This document shows positions 19,756 through 31,468 of a DNA stretch of 64,000 nucleotides, in pieces (the first letter of the stretch is position 1; each line of letters begins with the position of its first letter). The stretch comes from Streptomyces clavifer (GTDB lineage Bacteria; Actinomycetota; Actinomycetes; Streptomycetales; Streptomycetaceae), in the NCBI GenBank assembly GCA_014651175.1, contig BMWJ01000009.1, positions 62,001 through 126,000 of the forward strand, in the 5' to 3' direction. Position numbers and translations under genes: made by a program. The notes beneath the pieces are model-generated. The model was not told the DNA's origin. It made no database searches and was given only the letters and a program-made list of their open reading frames with translations.

Positions 19756-20967
19756 TCAGTCCTCCAGTGCGGCGAGGCCGGGAAGCGTCTTGCCCTCGAG
19801 GTATTCGAGGCTGGCGCCGCCACCGGTCGAGATGTGGCCGAATGCGTTCTCGTCGAAGCCCAGGATGCGGACGGCGGCTGCGGAGTCCCCGCCGCCGACG
19901 ACGCTGAAGGCCGGGGAGTCGACGAGGGCCTGGGCGACCGCCTTGGTGCCCTCGGCGTAGTCGGGGTGCTCGAAGACTCCCATGGGGCCGTTCCAGAAGA
20001 CGGTGGCCGCGTCGGCGAGCTTCGAGGCGTAGAGCTTGTTGGTCTCCGGGCCGTTGTCCAGGCCCATCACACCGGCCGGGATGGCGTCGGCGGCAACGGT
20101 GGCGGGGTGGCCCGGGGTCTTGGCCTTGAGGTCCGGGAACTGCGCCGAGACGACGACGTCGACGGGGAGCACGAACTCCACGCCCTTCTCCTCGGCACGC
20201 TCGAGGTAGCCGAGCACCGCCGGGATCTGGTCCTCCTGGAGGAGGGAGCTGCCGACCTCGTGGCCCTGGGCCTTGAGGAAGGTGTACGCCATTCCGCCAC
20301 CGATGAGGATGCGGTCGGCCTTCTCCAGCAGGTGGTCGATCACACCGAGCTTGTCGGAGACCTTGGAGCCGCCGAGGACCACGACGTAGGGCCGCGTGAC
20401 GTCCTCGGTGAGCTTCTTGAGGACGCCGACCTCGGTGGCGATCAGGCCGCCGGCCGCGTGCGGAAGGCGGGCCGGAAGATCGAAGACCGAGGCGTGCTTG
20501 CGGTGGACGGCGCCGAAGCCGTCACCCACGTACACGTCGGCGAGCTCGGCGAGCCGATCGGCGAAGGCGCCACGTTCGGCGTCGTCCTTCGACGTCTCCC
20601 CGGCGTTGAAGCGGAGGTTCTCGATGACGGCGACCCGGCCGTCGGTGAGGGCGGCGACCGTGGCGCGGGCGGACTCGCCGACGGTGTCGGTCGCGAAGGC
20701 GACCTCCGTACCGAGCAGCTCACCGAGGCGCGCGGCGGCCGGGGCCAGCGAGAAGGCCGGGTCCGGGGCGCCCTTCGGGCGGCCGAGGTGCGAGGCGACG
20801 ATGACCCGCGCACCGGCCTCGGCGAGCCGGGCGACCGTCGGCCGGACGGCGCGGATGCGGCCGTCGTCGGTGATCGTGGTGCCGTCCAGCGGCACGTTGA
20901 GGTCGGCGCGGACGAATACCCGCTTGCCCGCGACCCCTTCGGCGAGAAGTTCGTCGATCGTCTTCAT
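19756..20967 (-). CDS. pgk: Phosphoglycerate kinase
   Basis: A 403-residue phosphoglycerate kinase, the ATP-forming step after Gap. The N-terminal substrate motif [13 protein letters not shown] and the C-terminal nucleotide/hinge motif [10 protein letters not shown] are present. The ATG at 20967 ([12 protein letters not shown]) is preferred over the longer frame because AAGGAG lies 11 nt upstream. Between gap and pgk is a 17-bp hairpin that may reduce readthrough. Confidence 0.97.
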   Translation of the reverse strand: MKTIDELLAEGVAGKRVFVRADLNVPLDGTTITDDGRIRAVRPTVARLAEAGARVIVASHLGRPKGAPDPAFSLAPAAARLGELLGTEVAFATDTVGESARATVAALTDGRVAVIENLRFNAGETSKDDAERGAFADRLAELADVYVGDGFGAVHRKHASVFDLPARLPHAAGGLIATEVGVLKKLTEDVTRPYVVVLGGSKVSDKLGVIDHLLEKADRILIGGGMAYTFLKAQGHEVGSSLLQEDQIPAVLGYLERAEEKGVEFVLPVDVVVSAQFPDLKAKTPGHPATVAADAIPAGVMGLDNGPETNKLYASKLADAATVFWNGPMGVFEHPDYAEGTKAVAQALVDSPAFSVVGGGDSAAAVRILGFDENAFGHISTGGGASLEYLEGKTLPGLAALED

Positions 20968-21002
20968 CTGTTCCGGTACTCCTTGGAAGGACGCATGAGC
21001 AT

Positions 21003-21048
21003 GCAAGGGGCTCGGACGGTGCCGCGTTGCGCCGTCCGAGCCCCTTGC
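21003..21048 (-). terminator. Intercistronic hairpin between gap and pgk
   Basis: Perfect 17-nt arms (21003-21019 and 21032-21048) flank a 12-nt loop. The hairpin lies 30 nt after the gap stop and ends 36 nt before the pgk start. It may act as a partial terminator or an mRNA 3'-end stabiliser that makes gap more abundant than pgk-tpiA. Confidence 0.7.
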
Positions 21049-21077
21049 TCACATCGAGATGCCTGCCGATCCGAGGA

Positions 21078-22103
<1,026 letters not shown>

Positions 22104-22216
22104 TTAGGTACGCCGGTTTTCGACGCCGGCGAGTTGTATGGGATGTCCCCGACCGCCTCCGACCCTACCTCTCCGGAGGCCCGGGGGTGACATCGAGTAG
22201 GGGCGGAACGGACGGC

Positions 22217-22250
22217 GAGGCCCGTACTCCCGAGTAGGAATACGGGCCTC
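22217..22250. terminator. Hairpin in the gap / carboxypeptidase intergenic region
   Basis: GAGGCCCGTA (22217-22226) pairs perfectly with TACGGGCCTC (22241-22250). The loop holds TACTCCCGAGTA, which can fold alternatively. It is upstream of gap and downstream on the other side of nothing but the carboxypeptidase end, so it could be a leader element of gap, which is transcribed away from it, or a weak transcription block. Confidence 0.4.
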
Positions 22251-22312
22251 CGGTCCTGCGGCCGGGGGACGGGCGGCGACCGTCACCCGCCCCGTACCGC
22301 GTCAACGGGGCT

Positions 22313-25249
22313 TCAGCGCCCCAGACTTCTGAGCGCCCTCCCGATCAGCTGCTTCCGTTCGGCGGCACCGGCCACGTGTTCGAGACCGAATCCGAGGAGC
22401 ACGGTGTCACGCGTCGTGACGGAGGCCTGCGAGTGGAACAGCGGTCCCGAACGCGTCCAGTCGGCCGTGTTCTCGGGGCTGCCGGCCGGCGCCCCGGGGG
22501 TGCTCCAGGGGCCGAGGGCCGTCTCGAAGCCCTCGGTGTCCCGCGCGGTCCCGCCGATGACCAGCTCGGTGTCGTCCACGAAGACCCCGATGCCGCCGGA
22601 GCCGGGGTCGGTGACGTACGAGACCGAGAGCTCGACCTGCTTGCCCGCGTACGCGCCGAGGTCCACGGCGACCTGCTGCCAGCCGTTGGAGCTGCCCGTG
22701 AACCTGTTCCAGCTGCCGGTGGTCCCGGTGGCGGTGCAGGAGTCGCCGCCGACGGTCAGGTAGCGCGTGAGGAAGGGGTGGAGCTGGGCGTAGTAGCCCT
22801 CCTCGCAGTCCGCGGGCACACCGGTGTCGGTTCCGCCGTTGGCGTCGGGCAGGGTCGTCCAGTCGCTCTGGCCCGCGGTGCGGGCCTCGACGACGACGTT
22901 GTCGTACCCCTCCTCGGTGTCGTAGCTGAGCTGGAAGCGCAGCCCGGGTGTGTCGGCCGCCCCGGTGCCCGTCAGGTCGACGGTGCGCGAGAGCCTCTTC
23001 CAGGAGGCGTCCTGGTGGGTGGCCGCGGCGAACCAGGAGCCCCCGTACGGTTCGAAGGGGGTGCGCACCCCCGGGTAGTCGCCCGCGGCCGCGCTGCGGA
23101 ACTGCGGGAACTCCTTCGGGTCCAGCGTGTCGGAGGTGACGGTGTACGCGCCCGCCGCGTCCAGGACGTTGCCGGGGGCGTCGGCGAGCGGGACGCCCGT
23201 GCCGGCCAGCCGTCCGGCACCGGCGAACGCGGGCGGGGACTTCAGCCCGACCCTGTTGTACGCGCCGAGGTAGTACTGCGAGAAGTCGTCGGTGCCGCCG
23301 GCGCCGGTGACGGCCCCGCCCGCCTGCTCGCCCGCGGTGATCAGCTTGCCGCCCTCGTTGACGTAGGACCGCACGGAGAGCATGGTCGTGGCGGCCGGGC
23401 GCTGGGCCCCGGTGTACCAGAGGACGGTACGGAAGTGGCTCAGCACCCCGAGGGCGTGCGGGGTGCCCCGGGTGGCGACGTCCCAGACCGCGGCGCGGTG
23501 GCCGTTGGCCCCGAGCGCCCCGGTGTACGCGGCGGTGTGCCGGGCGGTGCCGCCCTCCTCGGCGATCACCAGGGTGTCGCCGCGGGGCCGGTCGGCGACC
23601 GTGTACGTGAACGGGTCGCTGGAGGTCCGCGCGCCCCCGGCCGTGCGGCCGGTGAACCAGACCGTGACGCGGTCCCCCGCGCCGGCGTCCTCGACCTCGG
23701 CGCGGTACTGGTCGAAGTGGAGGTTGTCCTCCCCGCCGTACGTCTCGCCGCCCTTCCACGCCGTCAGCCGCTCGGTGTGCGTACGGCCGCCGGCGATCCG
23801 GTAGTTGAGACGCTTGTCGCGGACGGACCGGCGGGCGGTGACCGCCACTTCCTGGTCGCCGCCGCGGGCGTAGGAGGTGGTGAAGGCGTCCGGGGTGAAG
23901 TCCGGTGTCGCGATGCCGACCGGGGAGACCGGGCGGTCGGGGTGTGCCGCGGACTCGGCGACGGCGAGTGCGAACGGGACGTTCTTGGCGAACTCCTGCT
24001 GGACGAGCTTCTCGTCGTCCGGGAAGCGGAAGACCGACGCGCAGTCGGCCGGTTCCCAGGCGTCGTCCGGATCGACCCGGGAGGCCGTGGCGCAGGTCGA
24101 CATCTCCGGCGTGAACATCATCATCCGGTTGACGTTGGCCGCATGCCCGTCGGCCTCGCCGTTGGTGACGTAGAGCTCGGAGGAGACCTGCGGGCGGTAT
24201 CCGGGGACCGCGGAGTTCCCGGGTGTTCCGGCGAGTGCCCGGTAGACGATGTCGTCGGGGGTGTCCGTGGCGACCTGCCAGCCCACCCCGTACAGCAGCA
24301 GCTGCGCCGCGGAGTGGTAGTTGATCCCGTACTGGAAGCCGATGCGCTTCTGGAAGGCGTCCAGTGCCCGGGTCTCGGGCTCGGAGGCGGGGGCGGTGCC
24401 GCGGAAGGTCTCGTCGCCGGGGTCCGGCGACGAACCCTCGTTGTCGTGACCCCACTTGTAGGGGAAGTTGCGGTTGAGGTCCACGCCGTCGCCGCCGGTG
24501 ATCTCGCCGTCGCCGTCGTTGTCGCGGAGGTTCTTGCGCCAGTCCCGCTCGCCGGTGAACGTGTGGTCGTATCCGTCGGGGTTGGCGGAGAGCACGAACC
24601 ACAGCTCGGTGGTGTCCACGATCTCGGTGATCCGCGGGTCCTTGCCGTACCCGTCGAGGTAGTGGTGCATCAGCCGGCGCGTCATCTCCGGGGTGATCCA
24701 CTCCCGGGCGTGCTGGTTGGACAGGTACAGCGTGGCGGGCCTGGAGCCGTCCCGGATCTTCCCGGCACCCTTGGTGATCTTGAGGGCCAGGATGTCCTGG
24801 CCCTTGACGGTCCTGCCGATGCTGACGGCTTTGGTGAGGCCGGGGTTGGCCTGCGCCGTCGCGAGGATCTCCCTCTTCAGGCCGTTCTCGCCGCTGTACG
24901 GGCGGAAGACACCGTCACCGGCAGCAGCGACGCGCTTGGCGGCCGCGGCGGAGAGCGTGTGCTCGGTGATCTCCACACCCTTGCCGCGCAGCTCCCCGGC
25001 CTGCCGGTCGGTGAGGTACAGCTCGACGGTGGCCGAGCCGCGGTCGGGCACCTGCTCGCTCAGTTCGTGGCCGTCCGTGCCCGCCTCGGCCAGCAGCGGC
25101 ACCTGGGCCGCGCTCACCTCCGCGTGCCAGACGGACAGCCCGCCGTCCGCGCCGCCGCCCCTCCCCTGGTCGGCCTGCGCCACGGGTACCGCCAGTCCGG
25201 CCATCAGCAACGAAGCCGCGGCGAGGATCGCTCGCGCTCTGCGTCTCAT
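22313..25249 (-). CDS. Secreted M14 family zinc carboxypeptidase
   Basis: A 978-residue exported protein. A Sec signal peptide occupies about residues 1-26 (MRRRARAILAAASLL, ending VAQA). The M14 catalytic domain follows: zinc ligands His180 and Glu183 in NQHAREW, DLNRNFPYKW for substrate binding, a later zinc histidine in INYHSAAQ, and the catalytic glutamate region MFTPEMSTC. The remaining 500 residues hold beta-rich segments, including a VEARTAGQSDW region similar to immune-inhibitor-A type domains. It probably digests peptides outside the cell. The single gene has its own 229-bp upstream region. Confidence 0.92.
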   Translation of the reverse strand: MRRRARAILAAASLLMAGLAVPVAQADQGRGGGADGGLSVWHAEVSAAQVPLLAEAGTDGHELSEQVPDRGSATVELYLTDRQAGELRGKGVEITEHTLSAAAAKRVAAAGDGVFRPYSGENGLKREILATAQANPGLTKAVSIGRTVKGQDILALKITKGAGKIRDGSRPATLYLSNQHAREWITPEMTRRLMHHYLDGYGKDPRITEIVDTTELWFVLSANPDGYDHTFTGERDWRKNLRDNDGDGEITGGDGVDLNRNFPYKWGHDNEGSSPDPGDETFRGTAPASEPETRALDAFQKRIGFQYGINYHSAAQLLLYGVGWQVATDTPDDIVYRALAGTPGNSAVPGYRPQVSSELYVTNGEADGHAANVNRMMMFTPEMSTCATASRVDPDDAWEPADCASVFRFPDDEKLVQQEFAKNVPFALAVAESAAHPDRPVSPVGIATPDFTPDAFTTSYARGGDQEVAVTARRSVRDKRLNYRIAGGRTHTERLTAWKGGETYGGEDNLHFDQYRAEVEDAGAGDRVTVWFTGRTAGGARTSSDPFTYTVADRPRGDTLVIAEEGGTARHTAAYTGALGANGHRAAVWDVATRGTPHALGVLSHFRTVLWYTGAQRPAATTMLSVRSYVNEGGKLITAGEQAGGAVTGAGGTDDFSQYYLGAYNRVGLKSPPAFAGAGRLAGTGVPLADAPGNVLDAAGAYTVTSDTLDPKEFPQFRSAAAGDYPGVRTPFEPYGGSWFAAATHQDASWKRLSRTVDLTGTGAADTPGLRFQLSYDTEEGYDNVVVEARTAGQSDWTTLPDANGGTDTGVPADCEEGYYAQLHPFLTRYLTVGGDSCTATGTTGSWNRFTGSSNGWQQVAVDLGAYAGKQVELSVSYVTDPGSGGIGVFVDDTELVIGGTARDTEGFETALGPWSTPGAPAGSPENTADWTRSGPLFHSQASVTTRDTVLLGFGLEHVAGAAERKQLIGRALRSLGR

Positions 25250-25428
25250 GAGCCCCCCATGCAGTTGTCTGCCACTTCCGTCCGCCGGACCGACGGACAG
25301 AGGACAGGGTCGTGATGGTCCATGCCCATGTCAATAGGCCCGCGGGGCGGAACGGAGACCGTGCACCGGGCACGGAGACGGGCCGCCGCAGGCAGGGGGG
25401 AGATGCCGCGGCATGCCGGGGAAATGCC

Positions 25429-25461
25429 GCCGCCGGCGCCCTCGCGAGGTACGCCGGCGGC
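25429..25461 (-). terminator. Hairpin terminator after whiA
   Basis: GCCGCCGGCG (25429-25438) pairs with CGCCGGCGGC (25452-25461), and the loop itself contains the palindrome CCTCGCGAGG. It lies 18 nt beyond the whiA stop. Confidence 0.75.
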
Positions 25462-25478
25462 ACGAGGCGTGGGGACGC

Positions 25479-26468
25479 TCAGCCGACGAGGCCGTCGGCC
25501 AGCTCCTCGCTGAGGGTGGATTCGGTGCTGGGGATACCGAGGTCCTGGGCACGCTTGTCGGCCATGGCCAGCAGACGCCGGATGCGGCCCGCGACCGCGT
25601 CCTTGGTCAGCGGCGGGTCGGCGAGGGCTCCCAGCTCCTCCAGGGATGCCTGCTTGTGCTCCATGCGCAGCCGCCCGGCCGCCGCGAGGTGCTCCGGGAC
25701 CTCCTCGCCCAGGATCTCCAGCGCGCGCCCCACACGGGCGCCCGCGGCCACCGCGGCGCGTGCCGAGCGGCGCAGGTTGGCGTCGTCGAAGTTGGCGAGC
25801 CGGTTCGCGGTGGCGCGGACCTCACGCCGCATCCGGCGCTCCTCCCAGGCCAGCACCGATTCGTGGGCGCCGAGACGGGTCAGCAGCGCGCCGATCGCGT
25901 CGCCGTCGCGGACGACGACACGGTCCACCCCGCGCACCTCGCGGGCCTTGGCGGCGATGGAGAGCCTGCGGGCGGCGCCGACCAGGGCGAGGGCGGCCTC
26001 CGGGCCGGGGCAGGTCACCTCGAGGGAGGAGGAGCGGCCCGGCTCGGTGAGTGAACCGTGGGCCAGGAAGGCGCCGCGCCAGGCGGCCTCGGCATCGCAG
26101 GTGGCCCCCGAGACCACCTGCGGGGGCAGTCCGCGGATCGGCCGGCCCCGGCCGTCCACCAGACCGGTCTGGCGCGCCAGCTGATCGCCGCCCGCCACCA
26201 CCCGTACGACGTAGCGGGAGCCGCGCCGCAGGCCTCCGGGAGCCATCACGATCAGCTCCGAGCTGTGCCCGAAGATCTCCAGGATGTCCCGCTTGAGCCG
26301 GCGCGCCGCCATCGCCGTGTCCAGCTCAGCCTCGATCACAATCCGGCCGCTCACCAGGTGCAGCCCGCCCGCGAACCGAAGAATCGCCGAGACCTCTGCT
26401 TTCCTGCAGCAGGTCCGGGTCACGGGAAGCCGAGAGATTTCGTCCTTCACCGCTGGCGTCATCGCCAT
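25479..26468 (-). CDS. whiA: WhiA, sporulation-type transcriptional regulator
   Basis: A 329-residue WhiA. The N-terminal half is a degenerate LAGLIDADG homing-endonuclease-like fold ([20 protein letters not shown], then [15 protein letters not shown]), and the C-terminal part is a helix-turn-helix ([25 protein letters not shown]). WhiA works with WhiB to start sporulation septation in Streptomyces. It is last in the overlapping cluster uvrC-rapZ-yvcK-whiA, a conserved actinobacterial block. The yvcK stop lies inside its first ten nucleotides. Confidence 0.97.
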   Translation of the reverse strand: MAMTPAVKDEISRLPVTRTCCRKAEVSAILRFAGGLHLVSGRIVIEAELDTAMAARRLKRDILEIFGHSSELIVMAPGGLRRGSRYVVRVVAGGDQLARQTGLVDGRGRPIRGLPPQVVSGATCDAEAAWRGAFLAHGSLTEPGRSSSLEVTCPGPEAALALVGAARRLSIAAKAREVRGVDRVVVRDGDAIGALLTRLGAHESVLAWEERRMRREVRATANRLANFDDANLRRSARAAVAAGARVGRALEILGEEVPEHLAAAGRLRMEHKQASLEELGALADPPLTKDAVAGRIRRLLAMADKRAQDLGIPSTESTLSEELADGLVG

Positions 26469-27493
26469 GGGCCGATCCTTCCATGCATCCGAAAAATACG
26501 GTCGTACGCGGCGGCCAACAGCTCCGGATCATGAATCGGAACACCGTCGGGCGAGGCCACCGGGGCCAGCTCGACCGCGGCTCCGAGCCGCTTGGCGGCA
26601 TCGGCGAGGGACTCACGGTCGGGCACCGCAGCCTCGTCGGCCAGCACCACGTCCAAGGCGAGTTTAGGGGCGTGTCGTCCCAAAACCTCCAAATGACGCT
26701 GCGGTGAGAAGCCTTCTGTTTCACCGGGTTGCGGCGCGAGGTTCAGCGAGAGGACCTTCCGGGCCTTCGTGAGGACCAGTGCGTCGAGCAGTTCGGGCAC
26801 CAGTAGATGCGGAATCACGGAGGAGAACCAGGACCCCGGGCCCAACACCACCCAATCGGCGTCGAGGACGGCCGCGACCGCTTCCGGGACGGCGGGCGGG
26901 TCCGCCGGCACCACGTGGACGGACTGCACCTCGCCGGGGGTCAGCGCCACGGTGGCCTGCCCCCGCACGGTCGCTATGTCCTCGGGGCGCTCCGGGTCGT
27001 GCCCCCGCACCAGCGCCTGGAGCTCCAGGGGCACGGCGGACATGGGCAGCACCCTGCCGTGCGCGCCGAGCAGCTTGCCGACCAGGTCGAGCGCCTGGAC
27101 GTGGTCTCCCAGCTGCTCCCAGAGGGAGACGATCAGCAGGTTGCCCACGGCGTGGCCGTGCAGATCGCCCTTGGACTCGAAGCGGTGCTGGATGACCTGC
27201 GCCCAGGTCTGGCCCCAGTCGTCGTCCCCGCAGAGCGCGGCCAGCGCCTTGCGCAGGTCGCCCGGCGGAAGGACACCCAGCTCCTCCCGCAGCCGGCCGC
27301 TGGAGCCCCCGTCGTCGGCGACGGTGACGACGGCCGTGAGGTCGCCGGTGATGCGGCGCAGTGCCGTGAGCGACGCCGAGAGGCCCATGCCGCCACCGAG
27401 GGCGACCACCTTGGGCTGTGCGCCCCGCTTGCGGCCGGAGAGCGCCGAGGTGGCTCTGCTCAGCCTGCGCAGGCGCAGATTGCGACTGGTCAC
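26459..27493 (-). CDS. yvcK: YvcK/GlmR, gluconeogenesis factor (CofD-like)
   Basis: A 344-residue CofD-like protein that in Bacillus binds UDP-GlcNAc and regulates carbon flow into cell-wall precursors. Motifs are [14 protein letters not shown] near residue 30 and [16 protein letters not shown], with [13 protein letters not shown] in the C-terminal part. The GTG at 27493 overlaps the rapZ stop (GTGA) and replaces a longer frame. It overlaps whiA by 10 nt at its 3' end. Confidence 0.94.
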   Translation of the reverse strand: MTSRNLRLRRLSRATSALSGRKRGAQPKVVALGGGMGLSASLTALRRITGDLTAVVTVADDGGSSGRLREELGVLPPGDLRKALAALCGDDDWGQTWAQVIQHRFESKGDLHGHAVGNLLIVSLWEQLGDHVQALDLVGKLLGAHGRVLPMSAVPLELQALVRGHDPERPEDIATVRGQATVALTPGEVQSVHVVPADPPAVPEAVAAVLDADWVVLGPGSWFSSVIPHLLVPELLDALVLTKARKVLSLNLAPQPGETEGFSPQRHLEVLGRHAPKLALDVVLADEAAVPDRESLADAAKRLGAAVELAPVASPDGVPIHDPELLAAAYDRIFRMHGRIGPWR

Positions 27494-28449
27494 TCGCGCC
27501 CCATGTCCCGGTGCACCAGCACCGTCTCGATCCCTTCCGTGGCCAGCCGGGCGGCCAGCTTCTCCGACATGGCGACGGAGCGGTGCTTGCCGCCCGTGCA
27601 TCCGACCGCGATGGTCACGTAGCGCTTGCCCTCACGGCGGTAGCCCGTGGCGATCAGCTGGAGCAGCTCCGTGTACTGGTTGAGGAACTCCTTGGCACCG
27701 GGCTGGTCGAAGACGTAGCCGGACACCTCCTCGTTGAGCCCGGTGAAGGGGCGGAGCTCCGGTACCCAGTGCGGGTTGGGCAGGAAGCGGCAGTCCACGA
27801 CCAGGTCGGCGTCGACCGGCAGGCCGTACTTGTAGCCGAACGACATCACCGTGGCCCGCAGCTCCGGCTCCTCGTCACCGGCGAACTGGGCGTCCATCTT
27901 GGCCCGCAGCTCGTGCACGTTGAGGCTGGAGGTGTCGATCACCAGGTCGGCGTCGCCGCGCAGCTCGCGCAGCAGATCGCGCTCCGCCTCGATGCCGTCG
28001 ACGATCCGGCCGTCGCCCTGGAGCGGGTGCGGGCGCCGAACCGATTCGAATCGGCGTACGAGTGCGTCGTCGGAGGACTCCAGGAAGACGATCCGCCGGG
28101 TGACGTGCTTGGACGCCAGGTCCGCGAGGGAGTCCCGGAGGTTGTCGAAGAAGCGGCGGCCCCGTACGTCGACGACGACGGCGATCCGGGCCACGTTGCC
28201 CTGGGACCGGGCGCCGAGCTCCACCATCGTGGGGATCAGCGCGGGCGGCAGGTTGTCGACCACGAACCAGCCGAGGTCCTCCAGACACTTGGCGGCGGTG
28301 CTGCGCCCCGCGCCCGACATACCCGAGATGATCACCAGCTCGGGGATGGCCGGCACGGCGGCCTCGGCCTTCTCCTTGGTGCTTCCCGTACTCACGTCTG
28401 CTGCTCCGTCTGCTCGGTCGTCCTGGCGTTCGTGCGCGTGCTCGGTCAT
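27490..28449 (-). CDS. rapZ: RapZ family nucleotide-binding protein
   Basis: A 319-residue RapZ (YvcJ) homologue. The P-loop is GMSGAGRST at residues 43-51, with Arg in place of the usual Lys. The later motifs [31 protein letters not shown] and [12 protein letters not shown] are strongly family-like. In E. coli RapZ controls glmS through small RNAs; in actinobacteria its role is unclear. It overlaps uvrC (ATGA) and yvcK (GTGA). The first 35 residues are a low-complexity acidic extension. Confidence 0.95.
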   Translation of the reverse strand: MTEHAHERQDDRADGAADVSTGSTKEKAEAAVPAIPELVIISGMSGAGRSTAAKCLEDLGWFVVDNLPPALIPTMVELGARSQGNVARIAVVVDVRGRRFFDNLRDSLADLASKHVTRRIVFLESSDDALVRRFESVRRPHPLQGDGRIVDGIEAERDLLRELRGDADLVIDTSSLNVHELRAKMDAQFAGDEEPELRATVMSFGYKYGLPVDADLVVDCRFLPNPHWVPELRPFTGLNEEVSGYVFDQPGAKEFLNQYTELLQLIATGYRREGKRYVTIAVGCTGGKHRSVAMSEKLAARLATEGIETVLVHRDMGRE

Positions 28450-30641
28450 GGCGTGCTGCCCCCGTCGTCCTCTTCGATGATCTCTCCTGTGGCCGTGTTC
28501 ACGGCCGGTGCGGCCGGGGCGGCCGCGGCGAGGGCGACGGCCACCGATTCCGCTGTCCTGCGGCCTATCCCCGGAACTTCGCAGATCTCGTCGATTGTCG
28601 CCTGCCGCAGGTTCTTCACGGAGCCGAAATGCTTGATCAGCGCCTGCTTGCGGGTCCCACCGAGGCCGGCGACGTCGTCCAGGGGGCTGCTGCGGATGCG
28701 CTTGGCCCGTTTGGCGCGCTGGTAGGTGATGGCGAAGCGGTGGGCCTCGTCGCGGATGCGCTGGAGGAGATAGAGGCCCTCGCTGGAGCGGGGCAGGACC
28801 ACCGGGTCGTCGTCGTCGGGCAGCCAGACCTCTTCCAGGCGCTTGGCGAGCCCGCAGACGGCGACGTCGTCGATGCCCAGCTCGTCCAGGGCCCGCTTGG
28901 CCGCGGCGACCTGGGGCTGCCCGCCGTCGACCACGACGAGCTGCGGAGGGTAGGCGAAACGCTTGGGCCGCCCGTCGTCCTCACGGGCGTTCTCACGGGC
29001 GTCCTCACGGGCGTCACCGGGCGGAGCCGCCTCCGTGGGCGCGGGGGCTCCGGGCTCGGTGCCCGTGGAGGGGGGAGCGTGCGTGGCCACCGTCGCGGCC
29101 GGGGACACTCCCGGCGCGGGCACGGGCGCGGGGCCGGGGGCGGCCGCGATCGACGGGGCCGCGGACGGGGCCGGTGCGGTCGCTCCAGGCGCGGGCACGG
29201 GGCCCGTCCCGGCCGGGGTCTCCTCCCACTCCCCCGTCCGCTCCTTGTCCTGGAGATAGCGCTTGAAGCGGCGGCCGATGACCTCGTGCATCGACCGCAC
29301 GTCGTCCTGGCCCTCGAAGCCCTTGATCTGGAAGCGGCGGTATTCGCTCTTGCGTGCGAGCCCGTCCTCGAAGACCACCATGGACGCGACCACGTCATCG
29401 CCCTGCAGGTGCGAGATGTCGAAGCACTCGACGCGCAGCGGGGCGGTGTCCAGGCCGAGCGCCTCGGCGATCTCCTCCAGGGCACGGGAGCGGGTCGTGA
29501 GGTCGGAGGCACGCTTGGTCTTGTGCAGCCCCAGCGCCTGCTGGGCGTTGCGCTGGACGGTGCCCATCAGGTCCTTCTTGTCCCCCCGCTGCGGGATGCG
29601 GAGGCTGACCTGGGAGCCCCGGCGTCCCGCGAGCCACTGGGAGACGGCTTCGGGGTCCTCGGGAAGCGCCGGGACGAGCACCTCCTTGGGGACGGAGTCG
29701 CCCGCCTCCTCCCCGTAGAGCTGCTGGAGCGCGTGCTCGACGAGACCCGCCGTGTCGACGGCCTCGACCTTGTCGGTGACCCAGCCGCGCTGGCCGCGCA
29801 CCCGGCCGCCGCGGACGTGGAAGATCTGGACGGCGGCCTCGAGCTCGTCCTCGGCGACGGCGATGAGGTCCGCGTCGGTGGCGTCGGCGAGGACGACGGC
29901 GCTCTTCTCCATGGCACGCCTGAGCGCCTCGGCGTCGTCGCGCAGCCGGGCCGCCCGCTCGTACTCCATCTCCTCGGCCGCCTGCGTCATGTCCTTCTCG
30001 AGGCGGCGGATGTACGTACCCGTCCGGCCCGCCATGAAGTCGCAGAAGTCCTCCGCCAGGTCCCGGTGTTCGTCGGGGGTCACCCGGCCCACGCAGGGCG
30101 CGGAGCACTTGCCGATGTAGCCGAGGAGGCAGGGGCGCCCGGTCCGCTCCGCGTTCTTGAAGACACCGGCGGAGCACGTGCGCACGGGGAAGACCCGGAG
30201 CATCAGGTCGACGGTCTCGCGGATCGCCCAGGCGTGCCCGTACGGACCGAAGTGGCGCACGCCCTTCTTCTTGGCGCCGCGCATGACCTGGACGCGGGGG
30301 AACTCCTCGTTGAGGGTGACCGCGAGGTAGGGATAGCTCTTGTCGTCGCGGTACTTGACGTTGAACCGGGGGTCGTACTCCTTGATCCAGGTGTACTCCA
30401 GCTGGAGCGCCTCGACCTCGGTGGAGACCACCGTCCATTCGACGGAGGCGGCCGTGGTGACCATCGTGCGGGTGCGCGGGTGGAGGCCCGCCAGGTCCTG
30501 GAAGTAGTTGGCCAGGCGCTGGCGCAGGTTCTTGGCCTTGCCGACGTAGATCACCCGGCGGTGCTCGTCGCGGAACTTGTAGACCCCCGGGGAGTCGGGG
30601 ATCTGTCCCGGCTTGGGGCGGTAGCTGGAGGGGTCTGCCAT
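28446..30641 (-). CDS. uvrC: UvrC, excinuclease ABC subunit C
   Basis: A 731-residue UvrC, longer than the usual 600-640. The GIY-YIG 3'-incision nuclease is at the N-terminus ([19 protein letters not shown]), a cysteine cluster follows ([19 protein letters not shown]), then a UVR domain ([21 protein letters not shown]), the RNase-H-like 5' nuclease ([27 protein letters not shown]) and C-terminal helix-hairpin-helix motifs. The excess is a Pro/Ala-rich insertion of about 84 residues at about 473-557, inside the RNase-H-like domain. It heads the uvrC-rapZ-yvcK-whiA cluster. Confidence 0.97.
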   Translation of the reverse strand: MADPSSYRPKPGQIPDSPGVYKFRDEHRRVIYVGKAKNLRQRLANYFQDLAGLHPRTRTMVTTAASVEWTVVSTEVEALQLEYTWIKEYDPRFNVKYRDDKSYPYLAVTLNEEFPRVQVMRGAKKKGVRHFGPYGHAWAIRETVDLMLRVFPVRTCSAGVFKNAERTGRPCLLGYIGKCSAPCVGRVTPDEHRDLAEDFCDFMAGRTGTYIRRLEKDMTQAAEEMEYERAARLRDDAEALRRAMEKSAVVLADATDADLIAVAEDELEAAVQIFHVRGGRVRGQRGWVTDKVEAVDTAGLVEHALQQLYGEEAGDSVPKEVLVPALPEDPEAVSQWLAGRRGSQVSLRIPQRGDKKDLMGTVQRNAQQALGLHKTKRASDLTTRSRALEEIAEALGLDTAPLRVECFDISHLQGDDVVASMVVFEDGLARKSEYRRFQIKGFEGQDDVRSMHEVIGRRFKRYLQDKERTGEWEETPAGTGPVPAPGATAPAPSAAPSIAAAPGPAPVPAPGVSPAATVATHAPPSTGTEPGAPAPTEAAPPGDAREDARENAREDDGRPKRFAYPPQLVVVDGGQPQVAAAKRALDELGIDDVAVCGLAKRLEEVWLPDDDDPVVLPRSSEGLYLLQRIRDEAHRFAITYQRAKRAKRIRSSPLDDVAGLGGTRKQALIKHFGSVKNLRQATIDEICEVPGIGRRTAESVAVALAAAAPAAPAVNTATGEIIEEDDGGSTP
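28981..29016. repeat. Three 12-bp tandem repeats within uvrC
   Basis: The unit TCACGGGCGT(T/C)(C/A) is present three times in tandem and codes for the acidic [10 protein letters not shown]-type stretch at the end of the UvrC insertion. A decayed fourth unit follows. Such a repeat can change length by slippage without breaking frame. Confidence 0.8.
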
Positions 30642-30826
30642 GTCTTACACCCTACTTGCGGGCTGTGACAGACCGGCATTCCCCGAGGCCACCGCCCCGG
30701 GCCGGCACGGTGGTCCCGAGCGGGCACGGACGGGCACGGCCGACGGGCGTGGGCCCGGTCCGCCCGGACCGTCCGCGGGGCCGGCCGAGGTCCGCCCGCC
30801 GGGGACCGCGGGGGGGGTCCGCCCGG

Positions 30827-31255
30827 TCAGGCCCCGGGGCCTGCGACGAGCTTGCCGCCCTCCACCGTGACCGGGACGGCGGGAAGCGGCACGGTGGCCG
30901 GCCCCTGCAGTGCCTTGCCGGTCGTCATGTCGAAGCGGCTGCCGTGGCACGGGCAGTTGCCCTCGTTGCCCTCGACCTTGTCCAGGAGACAGCCGGCGTG
31001 GGTGCACTGCGCGCTGAACGCCTTGTACTGGCCCGCGGCCGGGCAGCTCACGACGACCCGCTGCTCACGGTAGAGCTTCGCCCCGCCGACCGGGACCTCG
31101 TCAGCGGCACCGAGCTCGACGGGCGCGGTGGGTGTCGGCGTCTGCGCGTGGCCCAGCTTCGAATCGGTCGAGCAGGCGGCCGCTCCCAGCCCGGCGGCAC
31201 CGGCGAGAGCGGCGCCCTTCAGTACGGTACGGCGGGCGGCGGGCAGGCCGGACAT
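30827..31255 (-). CDS. Rieske [2Fe-2S] lipoprotein
   Basis: A 142-residue Rieske protein. The N-terminus has a twin-arginine motif (ARRTVLKGAAL) and a lipobox-like end (AAAC) near residue 28, so it is probably Tat-exported and lipid-anchored. The cluster ligands are CTHAGC and CPCHGSRF, the two Rieske boxes. It is a single-domain electron-transfer or redox protein outside the membrane; the partner is unknown. The ATG at 31255 is chosen because the signal peptide starts there. It lies downstream of uvrA across a hairpin, so is probably a separate unit. Confidence 0.93.
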   Translation of the reverse strand: MSGLPAARRTVLKGAALAGAAGLGAAACSTDSKLGHAQTPTPTAPVELGAADEVPVGGAKLYREQRVVVSCPAAGQYKAFSAQCTHAGCLLDKVEGNEGNCPCHGSRFDMTTGKALQGPATVPLPAVPVTVEGGKLVAGPGA

Positions 31256-31425
31256 GCGGTCTCCACTGGTCGGGGGGACAGAGAGCCGCCGTTCCCGCCC
31301 GGGCGCCGGGCGCCCGTGGACACCGGGCACAGGCCGCACCCGGAGGCATCGGCGACAGACCCGACGATACCGACGGAGAACGCCGCACCTTCGACCGGCC
31401 CCGCCCCCGGGGGCCGGACAACACG

Positions 31426-31457
31426 GAGGCGGCCCCCGGGTCACCGGGGGCCGCCTC
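31426..31457 (-). terminator. Hairpin terminator after uvrA
   Basis: Perfect 14-nt arms (31426-31439 and 31444-31457) with a GTCA loop, 11 nt beyond the uvrA stop. Confidence 0.85.
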
Positions 31458-31468
31458 GTAGGGACCTG

